A DNA stretch of 64,000 nucleotides from Pseudomonadota bacterium (lineage in GTDB: Bacteria; Desulfobacterota; Desulfovibrionia; Desulfovibrionales; Desulfovibrionaceae), in NCBI GenBank assembly GCA_018822105.1, contig JAHJLB010000011.1, forward strand, positions 1 to 64,000, read 5' to 3'. Made by a program: the position numbers and the translations under genes. The notes below the pieces were generated by a model. It ran no database searches, was not told the DNA's origin, and was given only the letters and a program-made list of their open reading frames with translations. Shown here piece after piece: positions 44,283 to 52,746 of this stretch; positions within the stretch are counted from its first letter, which is position 1; each line of letters begins with the position of its first letter.

Positions 44283-45965
44283 ATGTCTAGTGGTGCCCCC
44301 CCGCCAGCGGCCGCCGCCGGAACTGCCCCGGCCTCGCCCGAGGAAATGGCCAGGCGCGTCCATGCCCGCGTGGAGCAGGAGGCCGCAGCTGCTCCTCCGC
44401 CCAAGCCCGCCGAGCCGCTCAAGGACAGCTTCGTGCTTGACTGCCTACGCGCCAACCGCGTGGGCGACGCCATCCTGTTCAACACCCTGCACCGGGGAAA
44501 GTTCATCTACGTCAAGCGCTGGGGCCGGTTCCTGCGCTGGGCCGGGCACCACTGGGCCGAGGACATGGACAATGCCAGTGCCCTGGCCGAGGTCGAGGCC
44601 GTGTGCGAGGAGTACCTGCGCGTCATGGCCAACCTGGCCGACGAAATGGCCGGGGCCGTGAAGGACGAAAAGAAGGCCCTCGAAGCCCAGCGCGAGGCGC
44701 TTCACAAGCGCGTGTTCCTGCTGCGCGACGTGTCCGGCCGCGAGCGGCTGCTGGTCGGCACCCACACCATCCGCGATCCGCTCTCCATCGACAGCGAGGA
44801 GCTGGACAAGCAGCCCTACCTGCTGGCCTTCAAGAACGGCGTGGTGGATCTGCGCAGCGGCTCCTTCCGGCCCGGCCGCCCCGAGGACTACATCCTCAAC
44901 GCCTGCCCCATCGAGTGGGAAGGCATCGACGCTCCCTGCGAGCCCTGGGTGCAATTCCTGCTCTCCTGCCATGACGGCAACGAGGAGGTGGTGGCCTTCC
45001 TCCACCGGCTCCTGGGCTACGGCGTTTTGGGAACTCGGGATGATTCCATCTGGACTGTATTTTACGGGGCGCGGGGGCGCAACGGCAAGGATACTCTCCT
45101 CAAGATCATGACCGCCGTCCTCGGCGGGGAGCTCTCGGGCATCATCCCTATCGAGATGCTGCTCGAAAGCAAGATGCCGAAGAACTCCGCTGCGCCCAGC
45201 CCGGACATGCTGGCCCTGCGCGGCCGCCGCATGGCCTTCGCCTCCGAGGGCGAGAGCAACCAGCGCATGGCCATGGCCAAGATCAAGGCGCTGACGGGCA
45301 ACAGCTTCCTCCAGGGGCGCGGCCTGCAAGATAAGCTCTTCACCACCTGGAAGCAGTCGCACCTGTTGTTCCTGCTCACCAACGAGATCCCGCGCTCCAA
45401 GGCCGACGACGACGCCTACTGGACGCGCTTCTTGGCCGTGCCCTGGAAAATCCGCTTCGTCGACAACCCCACCGCGCCAGATGAGCGCCCGCGCGATCCG
45501 CACATGGAGCAGAAGCTCATGCAGTGCCTGCCGGGCATCGCGGCCTGGCTGGTGCGCGGCGCGCTCGAGTATCAGACCCAGGGCCTGAACCCGCCCGAGG
45601 TCATCCTGGCCTGCGCGCGCGAGCAGCGGGACTCCGTTGACGATGTGGGCCTGTTCCTGCGCGAGTGCTGCGAGCTGGAGCTGGCCGCCGATGGCAAGGA
45701 ACCCGAAACCCGCACCGGCGCCACCGAGCTGCTCGAGGCCTTCAATTGGTGGTTCCACAAAGAGCGCGACTCCTCCTACTCCTACTCCGCACGCCGCTTC
45801 GGCGAGATCATGACCAAGAAGCAATTCCAAAAGAAGAAGTCCAACGGCAACGTGTACCTGGGCGTGTCGCTCAAGGACGACGTGGCCGCCGACTTCCTGG
45901 CCTGGCAGGACGCCTCCGACTCTCGCGGCGAGGACAAGCCCAAGAGGAGGAAGCTCTTTGGCTAG
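44283..45965 (+). CDS. Phage D5-type primase/helicase (SF3 helicase, P4-like)
   Basis: ATG 44283 is preferred over GTG 44277. The 560-residue protein has a Pro/Ala-rich N-terminus, a D5_N region (about 150-270) and an SF3 ATPase with Walker A YGARGRNGKDTLL at about 260. AFASEGES and FLLTNEIPRS supply the later ATPase motifs. It would unwind DNA at the phage origin. The separate Toprim primase gene follows. The C-terminus ends RRKLFG. Confidence 0.92.
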   Translation: MSSGAPPPAAAAGTAPASPEEMARRVHARVEQEAAAAPPPKPAEPLKDSFVLDCLRANRVGDAILFNTLHRGKFIYVKRWGRFLRWAGHHWAEDMDNASALAEVEAVCEEYLRVMANLADEMAGAVKDEKKALEAQREALHKRVFLLRDVSGRERLLVGTHTIRDPLSIDSEELDKQPYLLAFKNGVVDLRSGSFRPGRPEDYILNACPIEWEGIDAPCEPWVQFLLSCHDGNEEVVAFLHRLLGYGVLGTRDDSIWTVFYGARGRNGKDTLLKIMTAVLGGELSGIIPIEMLLESKMPKNSAAPSPDMLALRGRRMAFASEGESNQRMAMAKIKALTGNSFLQGRGLQDKLFTTWKQSHLLFLLTNEIPRSKADDDAYWTRFLAVPWKIRFVDNPTAPDERPRDPHMEQKLMQCLPGIAAWLVRGALEYQTQGLNPPEVILACAREQRDSVDDVGLFLRECCELELAADGKEPETRTGATELLEAFNWWFHKERDSSYSYSARRFGEIMTKKQFQKKKSNGNVYLGVSLKDDVAADFLAWQDASDSRGEDKPKRRKLFG

Positions 45966-46053
45966 GTCAACATCCCACAACCTCCCTGCCCGTTTCAACC
46001 ACGCGCAACCCGAAACCCGCCGCAGCAGTAGGGTGGATGAGTGCGCCGGGAGG

Positions 46054-46221
46054 TTGGGACGTTCCAGCTACATTGTCGCCGCATGCACGTGTATTGCGTT
46101 TACGGTTGCACAATCACGTCTTGTGTCTGTCCCATCCTCCCATATCCAAATTTTAATGAATGAAATTGAGTTTATAAAAGCAAAAGGACTATTGGGACAT
46201 TCTGGGAGTTTGGGATGTTCT
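46054..46221. repeat. Iteron-like repeats TTGGGAYRTTCY
   Basis: Copies lie at 46054-46065 (TTGGGACGTTCC), 46192-46203 (TTGGGACATTCT) and 46210-46221 (TTGGGATGTTCT); the last two are 18 bp apart. A partial inverted copy (AACATCCCA) lies near 45969. They flank an AT-rich patch (46150-46190) between helicase and primase genes, so replication origin or operator are the leading options. Confidence 0.55.
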
Positions 46222-46235
46222 TTGAGGGGGCGCGC

Positions 46236-47792
46236 ATGAACCTCCTCGATCTGCTCCGCTCCCGTGGTTTGACTCCTGTCCACGTCTCCGGCGCCAAGGG
46301 CGGGGAGTGGGCCAGCCCCTGCCCGCTGTGCGGCGGCAAGGACCGCTTCCACAGCTTCCCCGAACAGGAGGGCGGGCCGCTGTGCCAGGAGGCCGGAACC
46401 CCCGGCACCTTCTGGTGCCGGAAGTGCGGCGCCGCGGGCGACCTGCTCGAGTACCTCACCAGCGTGGAGAACATGGGCTTTGGCGACGCCTGCCAGGATC
46501 TCAAAGTCCAGCGCAAGGCCCGGCCCCTCACACTGCCCAAGCCGCCCAAGTCCGCCCTGCCCCCGGCCTTCGTGCCCCAGGCCTGGCCCCTGCCGTCCGA
46601 CATCTGGCGCGAACGCGCCGCCCGCCTGGCCGACAAATGCCACAAGCGCCTTGTCTCCGAGCCGAACAAGGCCCTGGACTGGCTGGCCGCGCGCGGGCTC
46701 GACCTGGTCGCCGTGCGCCGCTACCGCCTGGGCTACCTGGTGGAAGAGCCGAGCAAGCGCGGCCCGTCCACCGGCATCTTCCGCAACCGCAAGGCCTGGG
46801 GCCTGGAGCCGCAGGAGAAGAAGAACCCGGACGGAACTCTCACCGTCAAGCACAGCCTCTGGATCCCCCGCGGCATCGTCATCCCGGACTATGTCCCGGA
46901 CGGCTACACCGAGGGCGCGCTGCCCCTGCGCATCCGCATCCGCCGCCCGGACAAGGACGTGGCCGGGACCGACTTCCCCAAGTACCACGTGATCCCCGGC
47001 TCGGGCATGGCCCCCCTGCTCCTGGGCGCGGCCGCCCGCGCCTTCGTGGTGGTGGAGGCGGAGCTGGACGCCATGCTGGTGCACCACCTGGCGGGCGACC
47101 GCGTCGGCGCCCTGGCCGTGCTGACCAACCGGGGCAAGCCCGACGTGGCCGCCCATGCCGCCCTCTCCCGCGCGTTCACCACCCTGGTGGCGCTGGACTA
47201 CGACAAAGCCGGGGCCGAGGGCTGGGCCTGGTGGCAGGACAACTGCCCCACGGCCAGGCGCTGGCCCGTGCCCGCGGGCAAGGATCCCGGCGACGCCTTC
47301 AAGGCGGGTGAGGATCTGCGCACCTGGGTGCTGGCCGGGCTGCCGCCGGTACTGCGCGCGGCCGCGCTGCAAACGCCCGCCCCGCAAGGCCCCGCGATTT
47401 CGCCCGCGCCTGCACCGGCCCCAGCACCGACGCTTTCCGTCGGAGCCCAGCCCGAACCTTTGGGACCCTCGCTTGCTGGCGAGGCCGCGCCCCAGGGGGA
47501 GGGGGCACAGGCCAGGCAGCCGCAGGCCACCCCGCACACCCTGGCCCGGCCCTCGGCTCCTGCGATGACGCGGGAGTTGCGCCAGCAGCTGGTGCGCCTG
47601 GCCGCCTGCATGCGCCGCCACGCCGTGGAGTTCCGTTCCGGGTCCTGGCGCACTCCCGGCCACCTCACCGACGCCCAGGAGGCCACCCTCTGGGCCGACC
47701 TGCTGCCCCTGCTCACCCCGGAGGTTGACCAGCTGCTCCGCGCCCACCCGGCCGAGCTGGTCACCGCCGAGAACCTTTCCCAGCCGCTGTAA
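46236..47792 (+). CDS. Phage primase: CHC2-type zinc finger plus Toprim domain
   Basis: ATG 46236 follows GAGGGGG by 5 nt. The 518-residue protein starts with a zinc finger (CPLCGGKDRF and later FWCRKCGAAGDLLEYL). A Toprim-like part follows in the middle (FVVVEAELDAML, then LVALDYDKAGAEG). A long Pro/Ala-rich linker and a short helical C-terminal domain complete it. It would synthesise primers for phage replication with the D5 helicase. The last two-fifths have no recognised domain. Confidence 0.88.
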   Translation: MNLLDLLRSRGLTPVHVSGAKGGEWASPCPLCGGKDRFHSFPEQEGGPLCQEAGTPGTFWCRKCGAAGDLLEYLTSVENMGFGDACQDLKVQRKARPLTLPKPPKSALPPAFVPQAWPLPSDIWRERAARLADKCHKRLVSEPNKALDWLAARGLDLVAVRRYRLGYLVEEPSKRGPSTGIFRNRKAWGLEPQEKKNPDGTLTVKHSLWIPRGIVIPDYVPDGYTEGALPLRIRIRRPDKDVAGTDFPKYHVIPGSGMAPLLLGAAARAFVVVEAELDAMLVHHLAGDRVGALAVLTNRGKPDVAAHAALSRAFTTLVALDYDKAGAEGWAWWQDNCPTARRWPVPAGKDPGDAFKAGEDLRTWVLAGLPPVLRAAALQTPAPQGPAISPAPAPAPAPTLSVGAQPEPLGPSLAGEAAPQGEGAQARQPQATPHTLARPSAPAMTRELRQQLVRLAACMRRHAVEFRSGSWRTPGHLTDAQEATLWADLLPLLTPEVDQLLRAHPAELVTAENLSQPL

Positions 47793-47809
47793 TCCAAGAG
47801 GAGGACGCC

Positions 47810-48076
47810 ATGAGTAAGACCTTGCGAGCCGAGATAGCCGCCCTGCACGACCAGCTGCGCGCGCTGCTCGCCCACCCGGAGACCACCCAGCAGGACAAGG
47901 CCAGCATCGTCCTGGCCGGAACCTGCTTGTCCGAGATCGAGCGCCGCCATATGGGCCGCTGGACCCCGGTCAACCCGGCCACCCTGCCCCCGCGCAGGCC
48001 TGGCCAGCCGTACCCGCCCCTGCCCAAGGGCTGGGCGCTCGACTGGGAAGAGCAGAAGGAGGCGGCCAATGCGTAA
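47810..48076 (+). CDS. Small phage protein, unknown
   Basis: The 88-residue protein has a helical first half (LRAEIAALHDQLRALLAHPE) and a Pro-rich end. GAGGAGG precedes the ATG. The stop overlaps the next start by 8 nt (ATGCGTAA). No family is recognised. Confidence 0.8.
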   Translation: MSKTLRAEIAALHDQLRALLAHPETTQQDKASIVLAGTCLSEIERRHMGRWTPVNPATLPPRRPGQPYPPLPKGWALDWEEQKEAANA

Positions 48077-48386
48077 GGACCATCTGACCGGCATCGGCCT
48101 CATTGCCCAGGAGCGCAGCCGCCAGGTCCATGAGAAAGGTTTTTCGTTGGAGCATGACGCCCAGCACACGAGCGGAGAGCTGGCCCAGGCTGCGGCGTAC
48201 TACTGCTGGCCTGCAGCGGACGAGAAGCTCTCCCGCAAGCTGCTTTTCCCCGACGAGTGGGAGTGGCGCTGGGCCAAACGTGAAGGCGACCGGAAGCCCA
48301 CCCTGCGCGACCTTGTGAAGGCCGGGGCACTCATCGCCGCCGAGCTGGACCGGCGCCTTGCAAGTGGCGAGGTGCCCAATGCGTAG
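48069..48386 (+). CDS. Phage early protein of the ERxRQ...EHD type, unknown function
   Basis: The 105-residue protein has the pattern ERSRQVHEKGFSLEHDAQHT then GELAQAAAYY and a later RDLVKAGALI. This recurs in many phage and bacterial small proteins, often near nucleotide-metabolism genes. A nucleotide pyrophosphohydrolase-like role is sometimes suspected but not shown here. It overlaps both neighbours by 8 nt. Confidence 0.8.
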   Translation: MRKDHLTGIGLIAQERSRQVHEKGFSLEHDAQHTSGELAQAAAYYCWPAADEKLSRKLLFPDEWEWRWAKREGDRKPTLRDLVKAGALIAAELDRRLASGEVPNA

Positions 48387-48921
48387 CGCCAACCCCTCCT
48401 CGCCCCTGGCCGTGCTCGAGGCCCAGGTGCGAGCCGCCTGCCCAGATGCGGACTACCTGGCCCCGGTCATCGCCCCGGCCCCGCACCCCTGCGCCGACAT
48501 GGGGGGGGGCAGCGCCACCATCTCGCAGTGCGTGAACCTGGTCGCCAGCGCGGGCAAGAGGCAGCTCAAGCGCTGCCTGGCCTGCCCCCAGGGCCAGCGC
48601 CTGGCCGCCACCAGCCCGTTCCACCGGCGCCCCAGACAGGTCTATGCCTCCACCCCGAAGCCGCGCCCGGACCTGCCCGCCGAGGATCCCGCCCTGGGCA
48701 CCCTGGCCGCGACCCTGCGCGACCTCACCGCCGACGGCCGCGTGCGCGTGTCCCTGCTCGACGTCATGACCGGCCTTGGCCTGCGCCAGTACGACGACGC
48801 CATGCGGCTGGTGCGCCGGGCCGGGCTCACCACGGGCCGCCCCTTCGGCTCTGTCCCGGCCATCGCAGTGAACCATAGCCTGCGCGAGTTCCTGGCGCGG
48901 AGTGAGGGGGTGAGGGCATGA
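48379..48921 (+). CDS. Phage protein with Cys-containing centre and G9 tract, unknown
   Basis: ATG 48379 overlaps the preceding stop (ATGCGTAG) and has GCGAGG upstream. The 180-residue protein has a central KRCLACPQG segment and a C-terminal part (SLLDVMTGLGLRQYDDAMRLVRRAG) that could be a small helical DNA-binding fold. A run of nine G (48501-48509) encodes Gly-Gly-Gly after a Met and may be unstable. No family recognised. Confidence 0.75.
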   Translation: MRSANPSSPLAVLEAQVRAACPDADYLAPVIAPAPHPCADMGGGSATISQCVNLVASAGKRQLKRCLACPQGQRLAATSPFHRRPRQVYASTPKPRPDLPAEDPALGTLAATLRDLTADGRVRVSLLDVMTGLGLRQYDDAMRLVRRAGLTTGRPFGSVPAIAVNHSLREFLARSEGVRA

Positions 48922-49166
48922 GCACGACGACTGATTACGCTGGCCGTGAAGTGGAGAACCTTGAGGGGAAGGACGTTGTTCGCTGGAAAGATTGCCCTGA
49001 CTGCAAGGGGCGCGGCTGGTTCCTCATCCGGCCATTTGAGACTGGCGGGGGCGGAGCTGGCGGACCGAGGAACATGACGCAATGCCCGCGCTGCAAGGCG
49101 ACGCACGCATTCTACGTGCAGCACGGCAGGCTGCCCGAAGTCGGGGAAGTCGAGGCCTCCGCATGA
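48918..49166 (+). CDS. Small zinc-binding phage protein
   Basis: The 82-residue protein carries CPDCKGRGW and CPRCKA separated by a Gly-rich stretch, like the zinc repeats in DnaJ. It overlaps the previous gene by 4 nt (ATGA) and the next by 4 nt. It is probably an RNA, DNA or protein adaptor; the partner is unknown. Confidence 0.8.
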   Translation: MSTTTDYAGREVENLEGKDVVRWKDCPDCKGRGWFLIRPFETGGGGAGGPRNMTQCPRCKATHAFYVQHGRLPEVGEVEASA

Positions 49167-49606
49167 TCCCCGCCCCCGTCACCGCCCCGCCCGAGCTGCG
49201 CCCGGCCCTGGAGTGCATGCTGGACGAGCTGGCCGCCTCCGGTCTGGACGTCGGGCTTGTTCCGGCGCAGGAGCAGCGGCACCCCGGCCACTCCGTGCGC
49301 ATGGTGCTCCAGCGCAACCCAGCCTGGTACCGCGAGCTGGCCGCCGCCAACCAGCGCCACCGCCGCGTGCGCGCCGCCCGCTTCGCCGATCCGCGCTTCA
49401 AGCGGGCAGACGTGGTGGACGTGCTCCAGCGCCTGCTCACCACCGGCTCGCGCTCCTACCTGGCCAGGCCGCTGTTGGCCGTGGCCGAGGCCGGGCGCAG
49501 CGCCTTCGAGGCAACCAACCCCTGGGCGGCCGCCCCGGCCCACCAGCCCGAGAACTTTCCTTATGACCTGCCCGCCGACACGGCGGCAAGGATGGTGAGC
49601 CTGTGA
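49163..49606 (+). CDS. Phage protein, unknown
   Basis: ATG 49163 overlaps the preceding stop. The 147-residue protein is basic and helical (AANQRHRRVRAARFADPRFKR) and ends near PADTAARM. No domain recognised. It is part of the overlapping early operon. Confidence 0.75.
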   Translation: MIPAPVTAPPELRPALECMLDELAASGLDVGLVPAQEQRHPGHSVRMVLQRNPAWYRELAAANQRHRRVRAARFADPRFKRADVVDVLQRLLTTGSRSYLARPLLAVAEAGRSAFEATNPWAAAPAHQPENFPYDLPADTAARMVSL

Positions 49607-49737
49607 GCACTCTCGCCCGATTTTTCTTCCCGGTCGTCGTGTCCGTGTGCGTGAAGTTCGAGTGGTACGACTATGCGGCCCTGTTCGCGTTGTCGGGCGT
49701 CATGGAAGCAATCCGTATGCACGGGGTGCGTCAGTGA
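49603..49737 (+). CDS. Very small phage protein (44 aa), missed by the ORF track
   Basis: GTG 49603 overlaps the previous stop (GTGA) and the frame runs to TGA 49735-49737, which overlaps the next GTG start in the same way. The product has a hydrophobic first third (RFFFPVVVSVCV), possibly membrane-interacting. Support is the two 4-nt overlaps; there is no homology evidence. Confidence 0.6.
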   Translation: MSTLARFFFPVVVSVCVKFEWYDYAALFALSGVMEAIRMHGVRQ

Positions 49738-49973
49738 CCGCCCTCGAGATCCTCTCCACCCTCCTGGCCCTGGTGGCCGTGTGGCGCATCGGCAAGCTGG
49801 ACGTGCGCGGCCAGTATCTCATGCTTGTGGCCCAGGTGGGCTGGGCGGCCTTCGCGGCCTTGGGCAGCCATTGGGCGCTGCTGGCGCAGAGCCTGGTGCT
49901 CATCGTCCTCACGCTCAAGGCCATCCGGCACTGGCGGGCGGAGCAGTTCCGGCGGGTTGGGGGTGCGAGGTGA
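49734..49973 (+). CDS. Small phage membrane protein
   Basis: GTG 49734 overlaps the previous stop by 4 nt, giving 79 residues. Three hydrophobic segments (LEILSTLLALVAVW, YLMLVAQVGWAAFAALG, ALLAQSLVLIVLTL) alternate with basic ends. It could be an antiholin-like or exclusion protein. It ends 2 nt before the oppositely oriented moron. Confidence 0.75.
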   Translation: MTALEILSTLLALVAVWRIGKLDVRGQYLMLVAQVGWAAFAALGSHWALLAQSLVLIVLTLKAIRHWRAEQFRRVGGAR

Positions 49974-49975
49974 CC

Positions 49976-50434
49976 TTAAACGTAGTCAATCGCTACCGAG
50001 TAGGATTCATCCGTTTGCATAAGGGTGGCCTTGCCGACCATATTTGGAGTATCTGCTATCAAATGTATCTGGAAACGTCTTGTCTCGTAAGCGGGTACAG
50101 GAATTGTGGCATTTTTCATTGGATACTCATCAAGCTCAACAACAACATTCGCTCCGTATTCATCCTGTTTTGTGCCAACAACATCATAAAACTGCCCGCA
50201 ATTAGCATAAATTCTCTTTATAACAATATCCCTGTGCTGTCTGTTTGTAATAACGAGAGTGCATTTAAAAGACGTATCGTAAGATTCTACATCATCAAGA
50301 AATGCATATGGCTTGCGAATTTTTTCCTCCTCTTTCCATCTTCTACATTCAATATATCCAACGATACCAGAAATAATGAGGGCAAAGATAGAAACAATAA
50401 AGGCAAGGCTAGAAACAATATCGCTGTAAACCAT
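49976..50434 (-). CDS. AT-rich membrane-anchored protein on the opposite strand (moron 1)
   Basis: ATG 50434 has AGGAG 6 nt upstream and is preferred to the track start 50452. The 152-residue protein has one N-terminal helix (IVSSLAFIVSIFALIISGIVGYI) followed by a charged stretch and a beta-rich soluble domain (FKCTLVITNRQHRDIVIKRI). Base composition is far more AT-rich than the flanking phage genes, and the orientation is reversed. It is likely a recently acquired lysogeny or exclusion gene. No family recognised. Confidence 0.75.
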   Translation of the reverse strand: MVYSDIVSSLAFIVSIFALIISGIVGYIECRRWKEEEKIRKPYAFLDDVESYDTSFKCTLVITNRQHRDIVIKRIYANCGQFYDVVGTKQDEYGANVVVELDEYPMKNATIPVPAYETRRFQIHLIADTPNMVGKATLMQTDESYSVAIDYV

Positions 50435-50476
50435 AATGTACTCCTGAGGCATGCCACATTATTTTACGGCTAGAGG

Positions 50477-50557
50477 TGGGGGCTGCCCTGTGGTGCGCGA
50501 ACACCACCTGGCGGCCGGATAAGTTGCAGTATCCGACCAGGTGAAACCCAGCCCCCA
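50477..50557. promoter_or_regulatory. Nested stem-loop element between moron 1 and the methyltransferase gene
   Basis: Outer stem TGGGGGCTG/CAGCCCCCA (9 bp), middle CACCTGG/CCAGGTG (7 bp) and inner CGGATA/TATCCG (6 bp, 8-nt loop) are concentric. An alternative hairpin GTGGTG/CACCAC at 50490-50507 overlaps one arm of the middle stem, so the two folds exclude each other. It could act as a leader RNA switch on either strand or as a DNA site. It ends 40 nt before the methyltransferase ATG. Confidence 0.6.
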
Positions 50558-50597
50558 GATCTCGTAGGCGAGTTCGGGGATAGCACAAGAGGGTCGG

Positions 50598-51968
50598 ATG
50601 GAAAACCTCAAAATCGAAGAGTGGCCCGTGGAACGACTCCAGCCCAGCGCAACCCAGCTCCGGCAGCATGATGCCGCCGTTCCCCGCATGGCCGAGGCCC
50701 TGCGCGAGTTCGGCTTCCGCGTGCCCCTGCTGGCCAAGAGCGACGGCGAAGTCATCGACGGCCATCTACGCCTCAAGGCCGCCCTGGCCATCGGCCTGGC
50801 CACGGTCCCGGTCATCCTGGCCGACGATCTCACCCCCACCCAGGTGCGTACCTTCCGGCTGCTGGTGAACCGCTCGGCCACCTGGGCGGACTGGGCCGAG
50901 GATGCGCTGCGCGTGGAGCTTGCCCAGCTGCAGGCGCTGGACGTGGACCTGGCGCTCACCGGCTTCGACGCCCGCGAGCTGGACGCCTTCATCCTGGGCG
51001 CCACCCTGCCGGGCAAGGCCGACCCGGACGCCGTGCCCGAGCCCCCGGCCGAGCCCGTGAGCAAAGAGGGCGACCTGTGGCTCCTGGGCCGCCATCGTCT
51101 GCTCTGCGGCGACTCCCGCTCACAAGCGGACGTGGCCCGGCTCATGGACGGCGAGGCGGCGGACATGGTCTGGACCGACCCGCCCTACAATGTGGCCTAT
51201 GAGGGCAAGGCCGGGCGCATCAAAAACGACAGCATGAGCAGCTCGGCCTTCGATGCCTTCCTGGACGGGCTCTTCACCCAGGCCTGGACAGCCCTGGCCG
51301 ACGGCGGCGCCATCTACGTGGCCCATTCCGAGGCCGGGGGCGGCCTGGCCTTCCGGCAGGCCTTTGCCCGCGCAGGGTTCAAGCTGGCCTCCTGCCTCAT
51401 CTGGCGCAAGCACCAGATGGTGCTGGGCCGGGGCGACTACCACTGGCAGCACGAGCCCATCCTCTACGGCTGGAAGCCCACGGCCGCGCACACCTGGCAT
51501 GCGGACCGCAAGCAGACCACGCTCCTAGAGCACTTCGCCGGGGCCACCGTGCTGGAGGCAGCGCCGGGACAGTGGCAGATCGCCACCGGAGACGCCGTGC
51601 TGCTCGTCACCGGCCAAGGCGTCACCGTGGAGCAGCTCGACTCCAGCGTCCTCTCCGTTCCCAAGCCCGCCGTGAGCGCCCTGCACCCCACCATGAAGCC
51701 CGTGGCCCTGGTGGAGCGCATGCTGGCCAACAGCAGCCCGCGCGGCGGCCTGGTGTTCGACCCCTGCGGGGGCTCCGGCACCACGCTCATGGCGGCAGAG
51801 CGCATGGGGCGGCGCTGCAACACCATGGAACTCGACCCACGCTTTGCCGATGTCATCAAGCAGAGGTGGGAGGACTACACCGGGCAGACGGCCGTGCTGT
51901 CCACAAGCATGGCCTCTTGTCCAGCCGCCCTGCCCGCCACACACCAGGAGGCCGCCCATGCACAGTGA
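50598..51968 (+). CDS. ParB-like nuclease domain fused to DNA N4/N6-methyltransferase
   Basis: The 456-residue protein begins with a ParB-like segment (ERLQPSATQLRQHD, then DGEVIDGHLRLKAA) and continues into an amino-methyltransferase. The catalytic motif is WTDPPYNV and the AdoMet motif FDPCGGSGTT comes later, so the motif order is beta-class. Such fusions are common in phages and modify phage or host DNA. The target is unknown. It overlaps the next gene by 11 nt. Confidence 0.9.
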   Translation: MENLKIEEWPVERLQPSATQLRQHDAAVPRMAEALREFGFRVPLLAKSDGEVIDGHLRLKAALAIGLATVPVILADDLTPTQVRTFRLLVNRSATWADWAEDALRVELAQLQALDVDLALTGFDARELDAFILGATLPGKADPDAVPEPPAEPVSKEGDLWLLGRHRLLCGDSRSQADVARLMDGEAADMVWTDPPYNVAYEGKAGRIKNDSMSSSAFDAFLDGLFTQAWTALADGGAIYVAHSEAGGGLAFRQAFARAGFKLASCLIWRKHQMVLGRGDYHWQHEPILYGWKPTAAHTWHADRKQTTLLEHFAGATVLEAAPGQWQIATGDAVLLVTGQGVTVEQLDSSVLSVPKPAVSALHPTMKPVALVERMLANSSPRGGLVFDPCGGSGTTLMAAERMGRRCNTMELDPRFADVIKQRWEDYTGQTAVLSTSMASCPAALPATHQEAAHAQ

Positions 51969-52746
51969 GCAAGACCTCCTCGCCCTGGCGGCGCAGAGCG
52001 GGAAGAATGACCTGGCCTTTCTGATCAAGGCCAAGGAGGAAGCGAAGCGCCGCATGAGTGACAACGCATCGCCCGAGAACGTCCGGGCCTTCAACACGGC
52101 CAAGGACGCCGTGGAGGCCGAGGCCGCCAAGCTGCAGCCCGCCGCCCCCGGCCTGACCTTCAAGACCCAGCTGGCCGCCGTGGACTGGCTCACGGCCCAG
52201 GGCTTCAAGATCAAGAAGTCCAAGTTCAACGAGGACCTGAAAGGCCGCAAGCGGGGCGGGCCGAAGATCGCCACCAACACGGACGGCCACTTCGAGGCCT
52301 CCGCCCTGCTGGCCTATGCCCAGGTGCACCTGCCCCCCCTGGCTAGGGCCGAGGACGCCAAGAGCAGCGCCGTGGCCAACATGAAAATCACGGCCGACAC
52401 CCGGCTCAAGGAAGTGCAGGCCCAGCGCCAGGAGTTGAAGCTGCAGAAAGAGCAGGGCCAGCTCATGCGCATCAGCGAGCACGAGGCCCAGCTGGCCGCG
52501 CGGGCCATGTTCTTCCGGAGCGAGCTGGAAGGCTTCGGCCTGCGCGCCATCCCGGCCCTGATCCAGCTGGCGGGCGGGGACGAGGCCAAGCTGCCCGAGG
52601 CCCTGGAGTGGTGGGCCGACACGGCGGCAGACCTCATGGACGCCTGGGCGCAGGATCGCGAATTCACCACCGGCGACGAAGTGGAGATCCAGGGCGACGA
52701 ACCCGGCGGCGAGGAGCTGGCCGAGGATGTGGGGGCAGAAGGGTGA
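51958..52746 (+). CDS. Probable terminase small subunit or packaging protein
   Basis: ATG 51958 with AGGAGG upstream gives 262 residues. The N-terminal half resembles a helix-turn-helix DNA-packaging protein (LTFKTQLAAVDWLTAQGFKIKKSK). A helical middle (KLQKEQGQLMRISEHEAQLAARAM) and an acidic C-terminus follow. Its place two genes before the GpA large terminase, with Dam between, supports a small-subunit role. Identity is moderate, not certain. Confidence 0.72.
   Translation: MHSEQDLLALAAQSGKNDLAFLIKAKEEAKRRMSDNASPENVRAFNTAKDAVEAEAAKLQPAAPGLTFKTQLAAVDWLTAQGFKIKKSKFNEDLKGRKRGGPKIATNTDGHFEASALLAYAQVHLPPLARAEDAKSSAVANMKITADTRLKEVQAQRQELKLQKEQGQLMRISEHEAQLAARAMFFRSELEGFGLRAIPALIQLAGGDEAKLPEALEWWADTAADLMDAWAQDREFTTGDEVEIQGDEPGGEELAEDVGAEG

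Noticed and set aside
46150-46190. Possible promoter with TATAAA at 46173
   Set aside because: No acceptable -35 box lies at 16-18 nt. The AT-rich patch is better described with the iteron-like repeats.
45958-46239. 93-codon plus-strand ORF between helicase and primase genes
   Set aside because: It lacks a ribosome site, overlaps the helicase end in another frame and crosses the iteron-like region into the primase start.
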